From Desulfuromonadales bacterium (GTDB lineage: Bacteria > Desulfobacterota > JAENJC01), in the NCBI GenBank assembly GCA_919902985.1, contig CAKKSC010000008.1, positions 1 through 48,197 on the forward strand: a stretch of DNA of 48,197 bases, given 5' to 3'. Numbering within the stretch: the first letter of the stretch is position 1; every line of letters starts with the position of its first letter. Made by a program: the position numbers and the translations under genes. The notes under the pieces are model-generated. The model saw nothing but the letters and a program-made list of their open reading frames with translations. It had not been told where the DNA came from and searched no databases. Of this stretch, positions 8,648 to 17,680 are shown piece by piece.

Positions 8648-9985
8648 ATGGAAATAAACAAGATTAAAAACCTTATCCTTAACGAGGTCAAGAGCGAAGG
8701 GATAAAGGAGTTCGAGATATATATAAACTTAGGCCGCTCTCTCTCCATTGAATCCAAAGGGGGGAAGATTGATTCCTTTGAGGCCTCGGAAACTTCAGGT
8801 GCATCGTTGAGGGTATTCACTGACGGGAGGCAGGGGTTCTCTTACTGTACCGATTTCAGCAATGATTCAGTAAAGCGGATGGTGGATGATGCCGCCATGG
8901 GCTCACTGCATGTCACCCCCGATGAGTTCAGGATATTGCCTGAATCTGCTGCTTCAATCCCCTCCGTATCAGTTTACGATGCAGGAATGAAGGATGTCCC
9001 TGAAGAGGAAAAGATCGAAAGGGCAAAGGCCCTTGAGGCGGCTGTCCTCTCCTTTGACAGCAGGATTAAAAGAGTAAGGAAGGCTGCATATTCGGAGTCA
9101 GAATATAGTGTGGCTATAGTGAGTTCCAGAGGGGTTGATGTCAGCCACAAAGGTACATTCTGCTCCGCAAGTGTATCTGCCCTGGCCGAGGAGGGTGCAG
9201 AGTCTGAAATGGGTTCGGACTTTGAGTCAGTTAGATTCTATGACGGTCTTGATGTGAAACTTATAGGGAAAAGGGCGGGGGAGAATGCCGTTCGATTGCT
9301 GGGAGGAAGGCGGATAAAGACTGTAAGGTGTCCTGTTGTCCTTGAAAACAGCGTTGCTACTGATTTTTTAGGCGTTATCGCCTCATCTTTCATTGCCGAT
9401 TCGGTCCAGAAAGGGAAGTCTTTGTTTGCCGGTAAGATCGGAACATCCGTTGGCTCGGCAATAATAAATGTCTTTGACGACGGCCTTTATCCAGGTGGAG
9501 TTGGGACAGCTCCTGTGGATGGGGAAGGTGTGCCGAGGCAGAGGACGCCCCTGATTCAGGGCGGTGTGCTTAAAGGTTACCTCTATGACACCTACACTGC
9601 GACAAAGGACAAGGTCAAGTCAACAGGCAATGCTGTAAGACCTGGGATCAAGGCGCCGCCGTCCTGCGGTCTCTCAAATCTATATATAGAAAAGGGTCAT
9701 CTTGGCATGGATGCCCTTTTGAGTGAGGCTGGAACAGGGCTTTTTGTGACAGAGGTGATGGGCATGCATACTGCAAATCCTGTATCAGGTGATTTTTCCG
9801 TTGGCGCTTCCGGGATATGGATAGAAAACGGTAAAAAGGCTTACCCTGTAAAAGGGGTTGCCATAGCCGGAAATATCATAGATATACTTAAGAGCGTGAC
9901 TGCGCTCGGCGGCGACCTAAGGTTCTTTGGTAAGATAGGCGCCCCGTCATTATTAATATCCGAGTTAATGGTCAGCGGTGAATAG
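8648..9985 (+). CDS. pmbA: TldE/PmbA-family metalloprotease subunit
   Basis: The 445-residue protein matches the TldD/PmbA family throughout, with an N-terminal domain (SKGGKIDSFE...GASLRVFTDG) and a C-terminal barrel-like domain (VLENSVATDFLGVIASSF, GTAPVDGEGVPRQRTPLIQGG, SGIWIENGKKAYPVKGVAIAGN). The HExxxH zinc site typical of TldD is not seen, so this is the PmbA/TldE-type partner. In Escherichia coli the TldD/TldE pair processes microcin and CcdA. No tldD partner is adjacent. An upstream GGGG provides a plausible ribosome site. The 3' end overlaps the next gene by 8 bp. Confidence 0.88.
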   Translation: MEINKIKNLILNEVKSEGIKEFEIYINLGRSLSIESKGGKIDSFEASETSGASLRVFTDGRQGFSYCTDFSNDSVKRMVDDAAMGSLHVTPDEFRILPESAASIPSVSVYDAGMKDVPEEEKIERAKALEAAVLSFDSRIKRVRKAAYSESEYSVAIVSSRGVDVSHKGTFCSASVSALAEEGAESEMGSDFESVRFYDGLDVKLIGKRAGENAVRLLGGRRIKTVRCPVVLENSVATDFLGVIASSFIADSVQKGKSLFAGKIGTSVGSAIINVFDDGLYPGGVGTAPVDGEGVPRQRTPLIQGGVLKGYLYDTYTATKDKVKSTGNAVRPGIKAPPSCGLSNLYIEKGHLGMDALLSEAGTGLFVTEVMGMHTANPVSGDFSVGASGIWIENGKKAYPVKGVAIAGNIIDILKSVTALGGDLRFFGKIGAPSLLISELMVSGE

Positions 9986-11126
9986 ATTAAGAACCAAAAA
10001 TCAAATATCAAAATTATGGTGCCTCAATTTTGCATTTTGCATTTTGCATTTTGCATTTTTTTCTTACCATTCCTTTGCCCGGGGATCTCAGGAGACTATC
10101 AGGGTTGCCATATACAAAGGGGCTGCTGTTAGGGTTGGGGGAGACGGGGTAGCGATAAAAGGGGTGATCGGCAGTGATAAGGTATCTACCCTGAGCAATG
10201 CAAACATTGAGGCAAAGGCCGGCAGAGATGGAATAGTTGTTAACGGGACATTGTATTCATCCCTAAAGATAGAATCTAAAGAGTCCGGGATTAAGGTAAA
10301 CGGGAAGCGTTACCGTGGGAAGATAGAGATAGTAATGGATAAATCCAGTCTCCTTCTGACAAATGAGCTTAACCTTGAAGACTATCTGGTTGGCCTCATA
10401 AACCAGGAGATCTCATCAAAGTGGCCAATGGAGGCAGTAAAGGCCCAGGCCGTAGTTGCCAGGACTTACGCCCTTTATCAGAAAAAGAACAGGAAGTATC
10501 CAACGTACGACCTGGAGTCAACAGTTACAAGTCAGGTTTACGGCGGGATGGACAGCGAGGATGAACTTGCCCGTCAGGCAGTGAAAGAGACTGAAGGGGA
10601 GGCAGCTTATTATAATGGCGAGATGATCCAGGCCCTTTATCATTCTTCCTGCGGGGGAAAGACTGAGGATGCTCTGGAGGTCTGGGGAAAAGAGATACCA
10701 TATCTAAAGAGTATAAAAGACCCTCACTGTACCGAGGCCCCCAACTACTTCTGGCAGTATAAGATAGATCTGAACGGTTTGAGAGACAGGCTCAGGCGCT
10801 TCAATAGCGGGATAGGCAATATTGAGTCGGTTTCAATTCTTAAGAGGTCCGGTTCTGGAAGGGTCACCAGAATATCAATCAGGCACAGCAAAGGCTCTTT
10901 TGTGTTAGATGGCAAGGATTTCAGGGAGGCCCTCGGATATGAAAATATCAGGAGCACTGATTTTACTTTAAAGGTTAAGGAGGATTCGGTCTACTTAGCC
11001 GGAAGCGGAGGCGGGCACGGGGTTGGGATGTGTCAGTGGGGAGCTAAGGGGATGGCAGAGGAAGGCAAGAGCTATAAAGATATCCTTAAGTGGTATTACC
11101 CGGGGATAACAATAAGGAGGGACTAA
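9978..11126 (+). CDS. SpoIID/LytB-domain protein, probable peptidoglycan lytic enzyme
   Basis: The 382-residue protein has an N-terminal signal-peptide-like segment (about 12-34) and a SpoIID domain (about 115-380). The candidate catalytic Glu144 lies in LINQEISSKWP, followed by AVKAQAVVARTYAL, SSCGGKTEDALEVWG and the closing GGHGVGMCQWGAKGMA. In Bacillus, SpoIID cleaves glycan strands; in non-sporulating bacteria homologues (LytB/amidase-enhancer) act on cell-wall turnover. The GTG start is supported by the frame and the 8-bp overlap with pmbA. The hydrophobic core of the signal peptide (about residues 17-28, NFAFCILHFAFF) is encoded by a TTTTGCA tandem repeat. Confidence 0.85.
   Translation: MNRLRTKNQISKLWCLNFAFCILHFAFFSYHSFARGSQETIRVAIYKGAAVRVGGDGVAIKGVIGSDKVSTLSNANIEAKAGRDGIVVNGTLYSSLKIESKESGIKVNGKRYRGKIEIVMDKSSLLLTNELNLEDYLVGLINQEISSKWPMEAVKAQAVVARTYALYQKKNRKYPTYDLESTVTSQVYGGMDSEDELARQAVKETEGEAAYYNGEMIQALYHSSCGGKTEDALEVWGKEIPYLKSIKDPHCTEAPNYFWQYKIDLNGLRDRLRRFNSGIGNIESVSILKRSGSGRVTRISIRHSKGSFVLDGKDFREALGYENIRSTDFTLKVKEDSVYLAGSGGGHGVGMCQWGAKGMAEEGKSYKDILKWYYPGITIRRD
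10028..10060. repeat. TTTTGCA tandem repeat encoding a signal-peptide core
   Basis: About four units of TTTTGCA end in a T-run. Because 7 is not a multiple of 3, successive units are read in different frames and give a mixed Phe/Ala/Cys/Ile/Leu/His peptide that is hydrophobic. Confidence 0.85.
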
Positions 11127-12226
11127 TGAAGGTAGATGAAAAGTTTGCAAATCTGAAAGAAGATCTGGAAGGATTGAGAGAAGAGCAAAAGAGTATTGAA
11201 AAGCAATCAAGGAAGCTCGAAGGAAAGATATTGGAACTCTATACCCTTTACAGCATAAGCAAGACCCTTAGCCTTTCACACCAGTTGGATGATCTGTTTA
11301 ACGGGATGATGGAGGTGCTTGGGAATACCCTTGGGATAGATGAATATTGTCTTATGCTCCTTGAGGGGGAATATCTGATTATTAAGGTAGCTCACGGCTT
11401 TAGTGAGGACATTACCAAGATAAGGTTTCATCTTGACGAGGGGATTAGCGGGAAGGTTGCCAGCAGCGGCAAGTCCCTTCTTATTCATGATGTAAGCAAG
11501 GAGAAGGATTTTCTTTATTATAAAGGGCTCAAGCGGGACATCGGCTCATTCCTGTCTGTTCCTCTTGTTGCGGGTGGTAATGTCATAGGGGTACTTAATA
11601 CCCACAGAACAAAAAAGAACGCCTTCAAAAAAGAAGACCTGGATTTTTTTGCGGCTGTTTCCGAGCATGTAACTGTAGCCATAGAAAAGGCAAGGCTTTT
11701 TGAGAAGACAAAGGAGGATGCGGCCAAAGACGAGCTTACCCAGCTTTATAATCGCAGGTTCTTTTTTGAAAAGCTCGGTAAGGAGATGAAGAGGTCGAAG
11801 CGTTATAAGAAGGTCTTTTCCATTGTGATGTTGGATATTGATTACTTCAAGGTGTACAACGACCTTTACGGACACCTCCAGGGTGATAGCGCCCTCAGGC
11901 AGACAGCCAGGGTGGTACAGCAGAATCTCAGAGGCGAGGACACAGTTGCCCGTTTCGGAGGGGAGGAGTTCATACTGCTTCTGCCTGAGATAGGCAGGGA
12001 GGGCGCTGTAACGGTAGCTGAAAAAGTGAGGAGTTGTATCGCTGAAGAGAAAAATGTTGGAGAGGAACTCCTGCCGGGAGGCAAGCTTACTGCAAGCTTC
12101 GGTGTTGCCTCATATCCTGAAGACGGTGAAGAAGGGCTTCAACTGATAGATGTGGCGGACAAGGCTTTGTATTTAAGCAAACAAAAGGGGAGAAACAGGG
12201 TCTTCTCCAGCAGCGATCTGCCCTGA
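11126..12226 (+). CDS. GAF-GGDEF diguanylate cyclase
   Basis: The 366-residue protein makes cyclic di-GMP from GTP. It has an N-terminal coiled coil (about 8-45), a GAF sensor domain (about 45-190) and a GGDEF domain (about 200-355) with active-site GGEEF at 278-282. An inhibitory RxxD site (Arg269-Asp272) sits five residues before it, predicting product inhibition. I chose ATG 11126, which overlaps the preceding stop as TAATG and has AAGGAGG 5 nt upstream. No membrane segments are visible, so the GAF ligand is probably cytosolic. The stop overlaps queA (ATGA). Confidence 0.92.
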   Translation: MKVDEKFANLKEDLEGLREEQKSIEKQSRKLEGKILELYTLYSISKTLSLSHQLDDLFNGMMEVLGNTLGIDEYCLMLLEGEYLIIKVAHGFSEDITKIRFHLDEGISGKVASSGKSLLIHDVSKEKDFLYYKGLKRDIGSFLSVPLVAGGNVIGVLNTHRTKKNAFKKEDLDFFAAVSEHVTVAIEKARLFEKTKEDAAKDELTQLYNRRFFFEKLGKEMKRSKRYKKVFSIVMLDIDYFKVYNDLYGHLQGDSALRQTARVVQQNLRGEDTVARFGGEEFILLLPEIGREGAVTVAEKVRSCIAEEKNVGEELLPGGKLTASFGVASYPEDGEEGLQLIDVADKALYLSKQKGRNRVFSSSDLP

Positions 12227-13311
12227 TGAAGGTATGCGATTTTGACTTTACCCTTCCAGAAGAGCTGATAGCCCAGGAACCATGTGAGGAACGGGACCAT
12301 TCCAGGCTGATGGTAGTGAATAGAGAAGGCGGTGGAATTAAGCACCGGCTTTTCTTTGAAATAATAGATTACCTTAAGCCAGGAGACCTTCTTGTTATCA
12401 ATGACACCAGGGTAATCCCTGCAAGGCTTGTTGGGAAAAAGGGCACAGGAGGAAAGGCCGAGATATTCCTATTAGAAAGGGATAGTGGTATAGAAGATGT
12501 CTGGGAGTGCCTTGTAGGCGGGAAGAGGATAAGGCCCGGAGTGTTTATCCAGTTTAATGATAATTTGAAGGGCGAGGTATTGGAAGAGGTTGGTGATGGC
12601 AGGTTTAAGATAATATTTCATACCGACAGGCCTTTTGAAGAGGTGTTGGAAGAGGTCGGGCAGGTCCCTCTGCCGCCGTATATAAGCAGGAAAGGGGACT
12701 GCCCCGGATTTAGGGACGAAGCGCAGCGTAGTCGTAGAATCGGGACTGTCCCCGTAATGCAGGATAAAGAACGCTACCAGACTGTCTTTGCAGATAAAAA
12801 AGGGGCTGTGGCTGCCCCCACTGCCGGCCTTCACTTCACTGACGCCCTTATTAAAAAGATAAAAGCTAAGGGGATCGATATTGCCTCTGTAACCCTTCAT
12901 GTCGGACCTGGGACCTTTCTTCCTGTCAGGGTTGAGAATATTGAGGAACACAGGATGCTCCCGGAAAGGTATGAGATCCCTTCCGCTTCAGCGGAAAGGA
13001 TAAACAGGGCAAAGGCTGAAAATAGAAGAGTGATAGCTGTCGGTTCGACATCTATGCGGACCCTGGAGGCTGGGTCTGATGAAAAAGGCATTGTGAGAGC
13101 AGGAAAGGGCAAGACGTCTATTTTTATATATCCAGGTTATACCTTCAAGGTTGTAGACACCCTGATAACCAACTTTCACCTTCCCAAATCTACTCTCCTC
13201 ATGCTTGTCTCTGCATTTGTCGGCAAGGAGTTGATATCTAAGGCGTATAGAGAGGCAATTGAAAAAAAATACAGGTTTTACAGCTACGGCGATGCAATGA
13301 TGATTATATAA
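12226..13311 (+). CDS. queA: S-adenosylmethionine:tRNA ribosyltransferase-isomerase
   Basis: QueA transfers the ribosyl part of SAM to preQ1 in tRNA to form epoxyqueuosine. The start FDFTLPEELIAQEP, the LVINDTRVIPARL block, AAPTAGLHFT and the C-terminal DTLITNFHLPKSTLLMLV are diagnostic. The length is 361 residues. Codons 157-176 are exactly a 60-bp palindromic element inserted between PPYISRK and the conserved ERYQTVFA; removing these 20 codons restores a normal QueA. It begins a queA-tgt-yajC-secD-secF-recJ cluster and overlaps the cyclase stop by one base. Confidence 0.95.
   Translation: MKVCDFDFTLPEELIAQEPCEERDHSRLMVVNREGGGIKHRLFFEIIDYLKPGDLLVINDTRVIPARLVGKKGTGGKAEIFLLERDSGIEDVWECLVGGKRIRPGVFIQFNDNLKGEVLEEVGDGRFKIIFHTDRPFEEVLEEVGQVPLPPYISRKGDCPGFRDEAQRSRRIGTVPVMQDKERYQTVFADKKGAVAAPTAGLHFTDALIKKIKAKGIDIASVTLHVGPGTFLPVRVENIEEHRMLPERYEIPSASAERINRAKAENRRVIAVGSTSMRTLEAGSDEKGIVRAGKGKTSIFIYPGYTFKVVDTLITNFHLPKSTLLMLVSAFVGKELISKAYREAIEKKYRFYSYGDAMMII
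12694..12753. repeat. GGGACTGTCCC element, copy 1, in frame in queA
   Basis: The 60-bp element starts GGGGACTGCCCC and ends GGGACTGTCCCC, with an imperfect inner palindrome around GCGCAGCGTAGTCG. It begins exactly at a codon boundary and adds 20 codons (GDCPGF...IGTVP). It closely matches the copy at 37396-37455 and, with an 8-bp internal deletion, that at 13934-13985. Confidence 0.92.
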
Positions 13312-13313
13312 TT

Positions 13314-13364
13314 GTAGGGGCGGCCCTTGCGGCTGACCGGGAGGGGGCAAGCCCCTCCCCTACA
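13314..13364. repeat. TGTAGGGGC-type inverted repeat, copy 1
   Basis: The arms TGTAGGGGCGG and CCCCTCCCCTACA lie between queA and tgt, with inner pairs of the GGCCCTTGCGG type. It fills most of the 74-bp gap. Confidence 0.8.
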
Positions 13365-13367
13365 TAG

Positions 13368-14585
<1,218 letters not shown>

Positions 14586-14640
14586 ATTCCCCTGTACAAA
14601 CAAGAATCATACATTATATATAGGCCAACCTATTTTTCTC

Positions 14641-14669
14641 TTGAAATCTTGACAAAAACCGATTAGATT
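14641..14669 (+). promoter_or_regulatory. Possible promoter upstream of yajC
   Basis: TTGAAA and TAGATT are separated by 17 bp, 40 bp before the yajC start. The AT-rich gap (14586-14708) is one of the few real breaks in this cluster. The -10 match is weak. Confidence 0.3.
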
Positions 14670-14708
14670 AACCCATTAAAATATTTTATTAATTTTAAGG
14701 AGGCAATC

Positions 14709-15023
14709 TTGGAAGGAATAGCTAATGCGATGGGTATGGGTGGGACGCCACAAGGAGGGGGAGTGGCGGCATTCGCCGGTTTTATCCCACTGATAGTCAT
14801 ATTTGCCATATTTTATTTTCTGCTTATTAGGCCGCAGCAGAAGCAGCTTAAGACCCATAAGGGGATGCTGGACTCTCTGAAAGTGGGTGATAATGTTGTG
14901 ACATCCGGAGGTCTTCACGGCAAGATAGCGGGGCTGACTGAGACGATTCTGACCCTGGAGATTGCGAAGGATGTTAAGGTCAAGGTTGATAAGAGCAGCA
15001 TATCCGCTTTAAGAAAAGATTAA
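14709..15023 (+). CDS. yajC: Preprotein translocase subunit YajC
   Basis: YajC is a small inner-membrane partner of SecDF. The 104-residue protein has one membrane helix (about 20-42, FIPLIVIFAIFYFLLIRPQQ), followed by the family signature RPQQKQLK and GDNVVTSGGLHGKI. I chose TTG 14709, which has AAGGAGG with a 5-nt gap. The next Met would shorten the N terminus. It lies between tgt and secD, as in many bacteria. Confidence 0.93.
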   Translation: MEGIANAMGMGGTPQGGGVAAFAGFIPLIVIFAIFYFLLIRPQQKQLKTHKGMLDSLKVGDNVVTSGGLHGKIAGLTETILTLEIAKDVKVKVDKSSISALRKD

Positions 15024-15026
15024 AAC

Positions 15027-15083
15027 TGTAGGGGCAGGGTTTGCCCCTGCCCGGATAGGGCACCCGTAAGGGATGCCCCTACA
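15027..15083. repeat. TGTAGGGGC-type inverted repeat, copy 2
   Basis: The perfect 10-bp end arms TGTAGGGGCA/TGCCCCTACA enclose further pairs (GGGTTTGCCCCTGCCC, GGGCACCCGTAAGGG). It fills the gap between yajC and secD and is related to the 13314-13364 copy by its ends. Confidence 0.85.
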
Positions 15084-15105
15084 ATAATTTTTGAAAGGAG
15101 ATTTT

Positions 15106-16707
15106 ATGGGCAATAGTATAAAGTGGAGGGTGTTACTGATAATCTTATTTACCCTCCTGTCAGTAGTTTTTCTGACCCCAACTCTGGTTGGGACGCTCCC
15201 TGGATGGTGGAAGGGTGTACTGCCGCAGGAAAAGCTACGACTTGGTCTGGACCTGCAAGGGGGGATGCACCTTGTTCTGGGCGTGGAGACGGAAAAGGCT
15301 GTTGAGAACACCCTCGACAGATACGCAGGCGACATTAAGGATGCGCTCAAGAAAAAGGATATGCCCTTTATTGCAGTTGAGAGAAGCGGAAGCAGAGGGG
15401 TATCGGTCAAGGTCCCGACCTCCCTGAGTGCGGATTCCGCCGCAAAGCTTCTTAAAGACGACTTCCCGTATCTCGATGCCTCATCTCCGATAGGTTCGGA
15501 GGGGAACATAGAAATAACTGCGGGCATTACAAAAAAAGAGGTGGATGCCATTGAGGACTTTGCGGTCAGGCAAGGGGTCGAAACATTAAGGAACAGGATA
15601 GACCAGTTTGGTGTTTCGGAGCCTGTTATTCTGAGACAGGGAAGGTATGAGATAGTTGTGCAACTCCCCGGCGTCAAGGACCCAAAGAGGGCGCTTGAAC
15701 TTATTGGCAAGACGGCCCTTCTTGAGTTCAAACTTGTTGACGAAAAAGCCTCTGTGGATGAGGCGCTCAAGGGGAATATCCCCGAAGGCTCCGAACTATT
15801 GTACGAAAAGAATATAAACAATGAAACCGGGAGGGTGACTACATCTCCCATTGTCCTTAAGAAGAAGACTGTATTGTCAGGGGACGTCATCTCCGATGCA
15901 AGGGTTGCAATAGACAGCCAGTACAACAAGCCGTATGTCTCCATTACATTTGATTCAAGGGGTTCGAGGATGTTTGACCAGATAACCGCCGAGAACGTGA
16001 AAAAGAGGATGGCGATAGTTCTGGACGGCACAGTCTATTCGGCGCCGGTGATCCAGGAGAGGATAAGCGGCGGCAGGGCACAGATATCCGGCACATATGC
16101 GATGGAAGAGGCAACCGACCTGGCTATTGCGCTTCGCGCCGGCGCGCTTCCGGCTCCGGTAAAGATACTTCAAAACCTCACTGTCGGGCCCACACTGGGG
16201 CAGGATTCTATTGAGAAGGGTATAAAGGCTGCGTTTCTTGGCGCAATCCTGGTGGTTATCTTCATGGTCGTGTATTACAGGCTCTCCGGAGTTATTGCGG
16301 ACTTCGCCCTTATTCTCAACATCCTCTTTCTTATGGGGGGGCTGGCGGTACTTGGGGCTACGCTGACCCTGCCGGGTATTGCAGGCATAATACTCACCAT
16401 TGGTATGTCGGTTGATTCCAACGTCCTTATCCTCGAAAGGATCAGGGAGGAGTTGAAGCTCGGAAAGACCGTCAGGTCGGCAATTGATGCCGGTTACGAC
16501 AAGGCCTTCTCTACGGTTATGGATTCTCACATAACAACCCTTATTACGGCCATAGTCCTCTTCCAGTTCGGGACAGGCCCGATAAAAGGTTTTGCTGTTT
16601 CCTTGAGCCTCGGAGTGATAATAAACCTGTTTACTGCCATTATAGGGACAAAGGTTGTTTATGACTACATGATCAAGAGAGGCGGACTTAAGACGCTTAA
16701 GCTTTAA
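15106..16707 (+). CDS. secD: Protein translocase subunit SecD
   Basis: SecD is a membrane motor that uses proton flow to help pull exported proteins into the periplasm. The 533 residues show one N-terminal membrane helix, the signature LGLDLQGGMHLV at 46-57, a large periplasmic region and five C-terminal helices after AGALPAPVKIL. The block GMSVDSNVLILERIREE contains the conserved Asp of the SecD family. I chose ATG 15106 with AAAGGAG upstream; a TTG 15 bp earlier would cover the ribosome site. Confidence 0.96.
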   Translation: MGNSIKWRVLLIILFTLLSVVFLTPTLVGTLPGWWKGVLPQEKLRLGLDLQGGMHLVLGVETEKAVENTLDRYAGDIKDALKKKDMPFIAVERSGSRGVSVKVPTSLSADSAAKLLKDDFPYLDASSPIGSEGNIEITAGITKKEVDAIEDFAVRQGVETLRNRIDQFGVSEPVILRQGRYEIVVQLPGVKDPKRALELIGKTALLEFKLVDEKASVDEALKGNIPEGSELLYEKNINNETGRVTTSPIVLKKKTVLSGDVISDARVAIDSQYNKPYVSITFDSRGSRMFDQITAENVKKRMAIVLDGTVYSAPVIQERISGGRAQISGTYAMEEATDLAIALRAGALPAPVKILQNLTVGPTLGQDSIEKGIKAAFLGAILVVIFMVVYYRLSGVIADFALILNILFLMGGLAVLGATLTLPGIAGIILTIGMSVDSNVLILERIREELKLGKTVRSAIDAGYDKAFSTVMDSHITTLITAIVLFQFGTGPIKGFAVSLSLGVIINLFTAIIGTKVVYDYMIKRGGLKTLKL

Positions 16708-16714
16708 AGCGGCT

Positions 16715-16748
16715 TGAACTGTTCAAACGGTTTAAACGGTTCAAACCG
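16715..16748. repeat. TTCAAACGG tandem repeat between secD and secF
   Basis: Three 9-bp units (TTCAAACGG, TTTAAACGG, TTCAAACCG) follow CTTGAACTG. The first and last parts are inverted relative to each other. Confidence 0.75.
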
Positions 16749-16774
16749 ATTACTGATTCGGAGGTTATAAATAA

Positions 16775-17680
16775 ATGGAACTAATTGGTAAAACGGATAT
16801 AGATTTTACAGGAAAGAGGAATTACGCCTTTGCTTTTTCAGGGGTGTTATGCCTTTTAGGGATTATTGCTATAGTTATGATAGGCCTGGGAAAGGCCAAT
16901 ATGGGTGTGGACTTTGCAGGTGGGACATCTGTACAGCTGAAGTTTGAAGGGCCTGTGGTGATAGATCAGGCGAGGAAAACCCTGGAGAGCAATGGAATCC
17001 AGGCTGACCTGCAGCAGTTTGCCGAAGGGAACAAGCTCCTTATAAGGATTAAGAGGGCTGATATTCCACTTGGGCAGGTGTCTGACAAGGTAGTGGAAGT
17101 CTTCACAAAGGAGTATCCAGCCAACAAGTTTGTGGTTGAGAGCAGCACAGAGATAGGTCCAACTGTCGGGAAATCGCTTCAGACGGACGCTCTGATTGCA
17201 GTAATCATATCAATGCTGGCAATAGTCATATATATAGCATGGAGGTTTGAGTTCAAGTTCGGGGTAGCTGCTACCATCGCCACCTTCCATGACGTACTAG
17301 CTGTCCTTGGTGTTGTATTTATCCTTAACATGGAGATTACCCTCCTCACAGTAACTGCGCTTCTTACTATTGCAGGTTATTCCCTGACCGATACAGTGGT
17401 TGTGTTCGACAGGATAAGGGAGAATCTGAGATCAAAGGCAAAAGGAGCGCTGGAGGCTATAATAAACAGGAGCGTAAACGAGGTACTATCAAGGACTATA
17501 ATAACTGTTTTGACCACATTTATAGCTGCTGCAGCGATCTACTTTTTTGGGGGCGAGGTGCTCCATGACTTTGCCTTTGCCTTACTTGTCGGCCTGATTG
17601 TGGGCACATACTCCTCAATCTTTGTTGCAAGCCCTGTCCTTATTCTATGGAAGACTAAAGGTGGAAAGTTGATTAAATAA
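16775..17680 (+). CDS. secF: Protein translocase subunit SecF
   Basis: The 301-residue partner of SecD has an N-terminal helix, the signature GVDFAGGTSVQL from residue 44, a periplasmic loop and five C-terminal helices containing TDTVVVFDRIREN. The length is normal. GGAGG lies 10 nt before the ATG. The stop overlaps recJ as TAATG. Confidence 0.96.
   Translation: MELIGKTDIDFTGKRNYAFAFSGVLCLLGIIAIVMIGLGKANMGVDFAGGTSVQLKFEGPVVIDQARKTLESNGIQADLQQFAEGNKLLIRIKRADIPLGQVSDKVVEVFTKEYPANKFVVESSTEIGPTVGKSLQTDALIAVIISMLAIVIYIAWRFEFKFGVAATIATFHDVLAVLGVVFILNMEITLLTVTALLTIAGYSLTDTVVVFDRIRENLRSKAKGALEAIINRSVNEVLSRTIITVLTTFIAAAAIYFFGGEVLHDFAFALLVGLIVGTYSSIFVASPVLILWKTKGGKLIK

Noticed and set aside
10028-10060. 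CRISPR-like array
   Set aside because: The TTTTGCA units are directly tandem, with no spacers. I found no CRISPR array or cas gene in the window.
12694-12753. The queA insert as an intein, frameshift or programmed recoding site
   Set aside because: It is only 20 codons, lacks intein motifs, and the frame is continuous. Other copies in tgt and trpC show it is a repeat.
15009-16031. Long open frame (340 codons) antisense to secD
   Set aside because: It is a shadow of secD. The Ser/Leu-rich translation shows no family resemblance and has no ribosome site.
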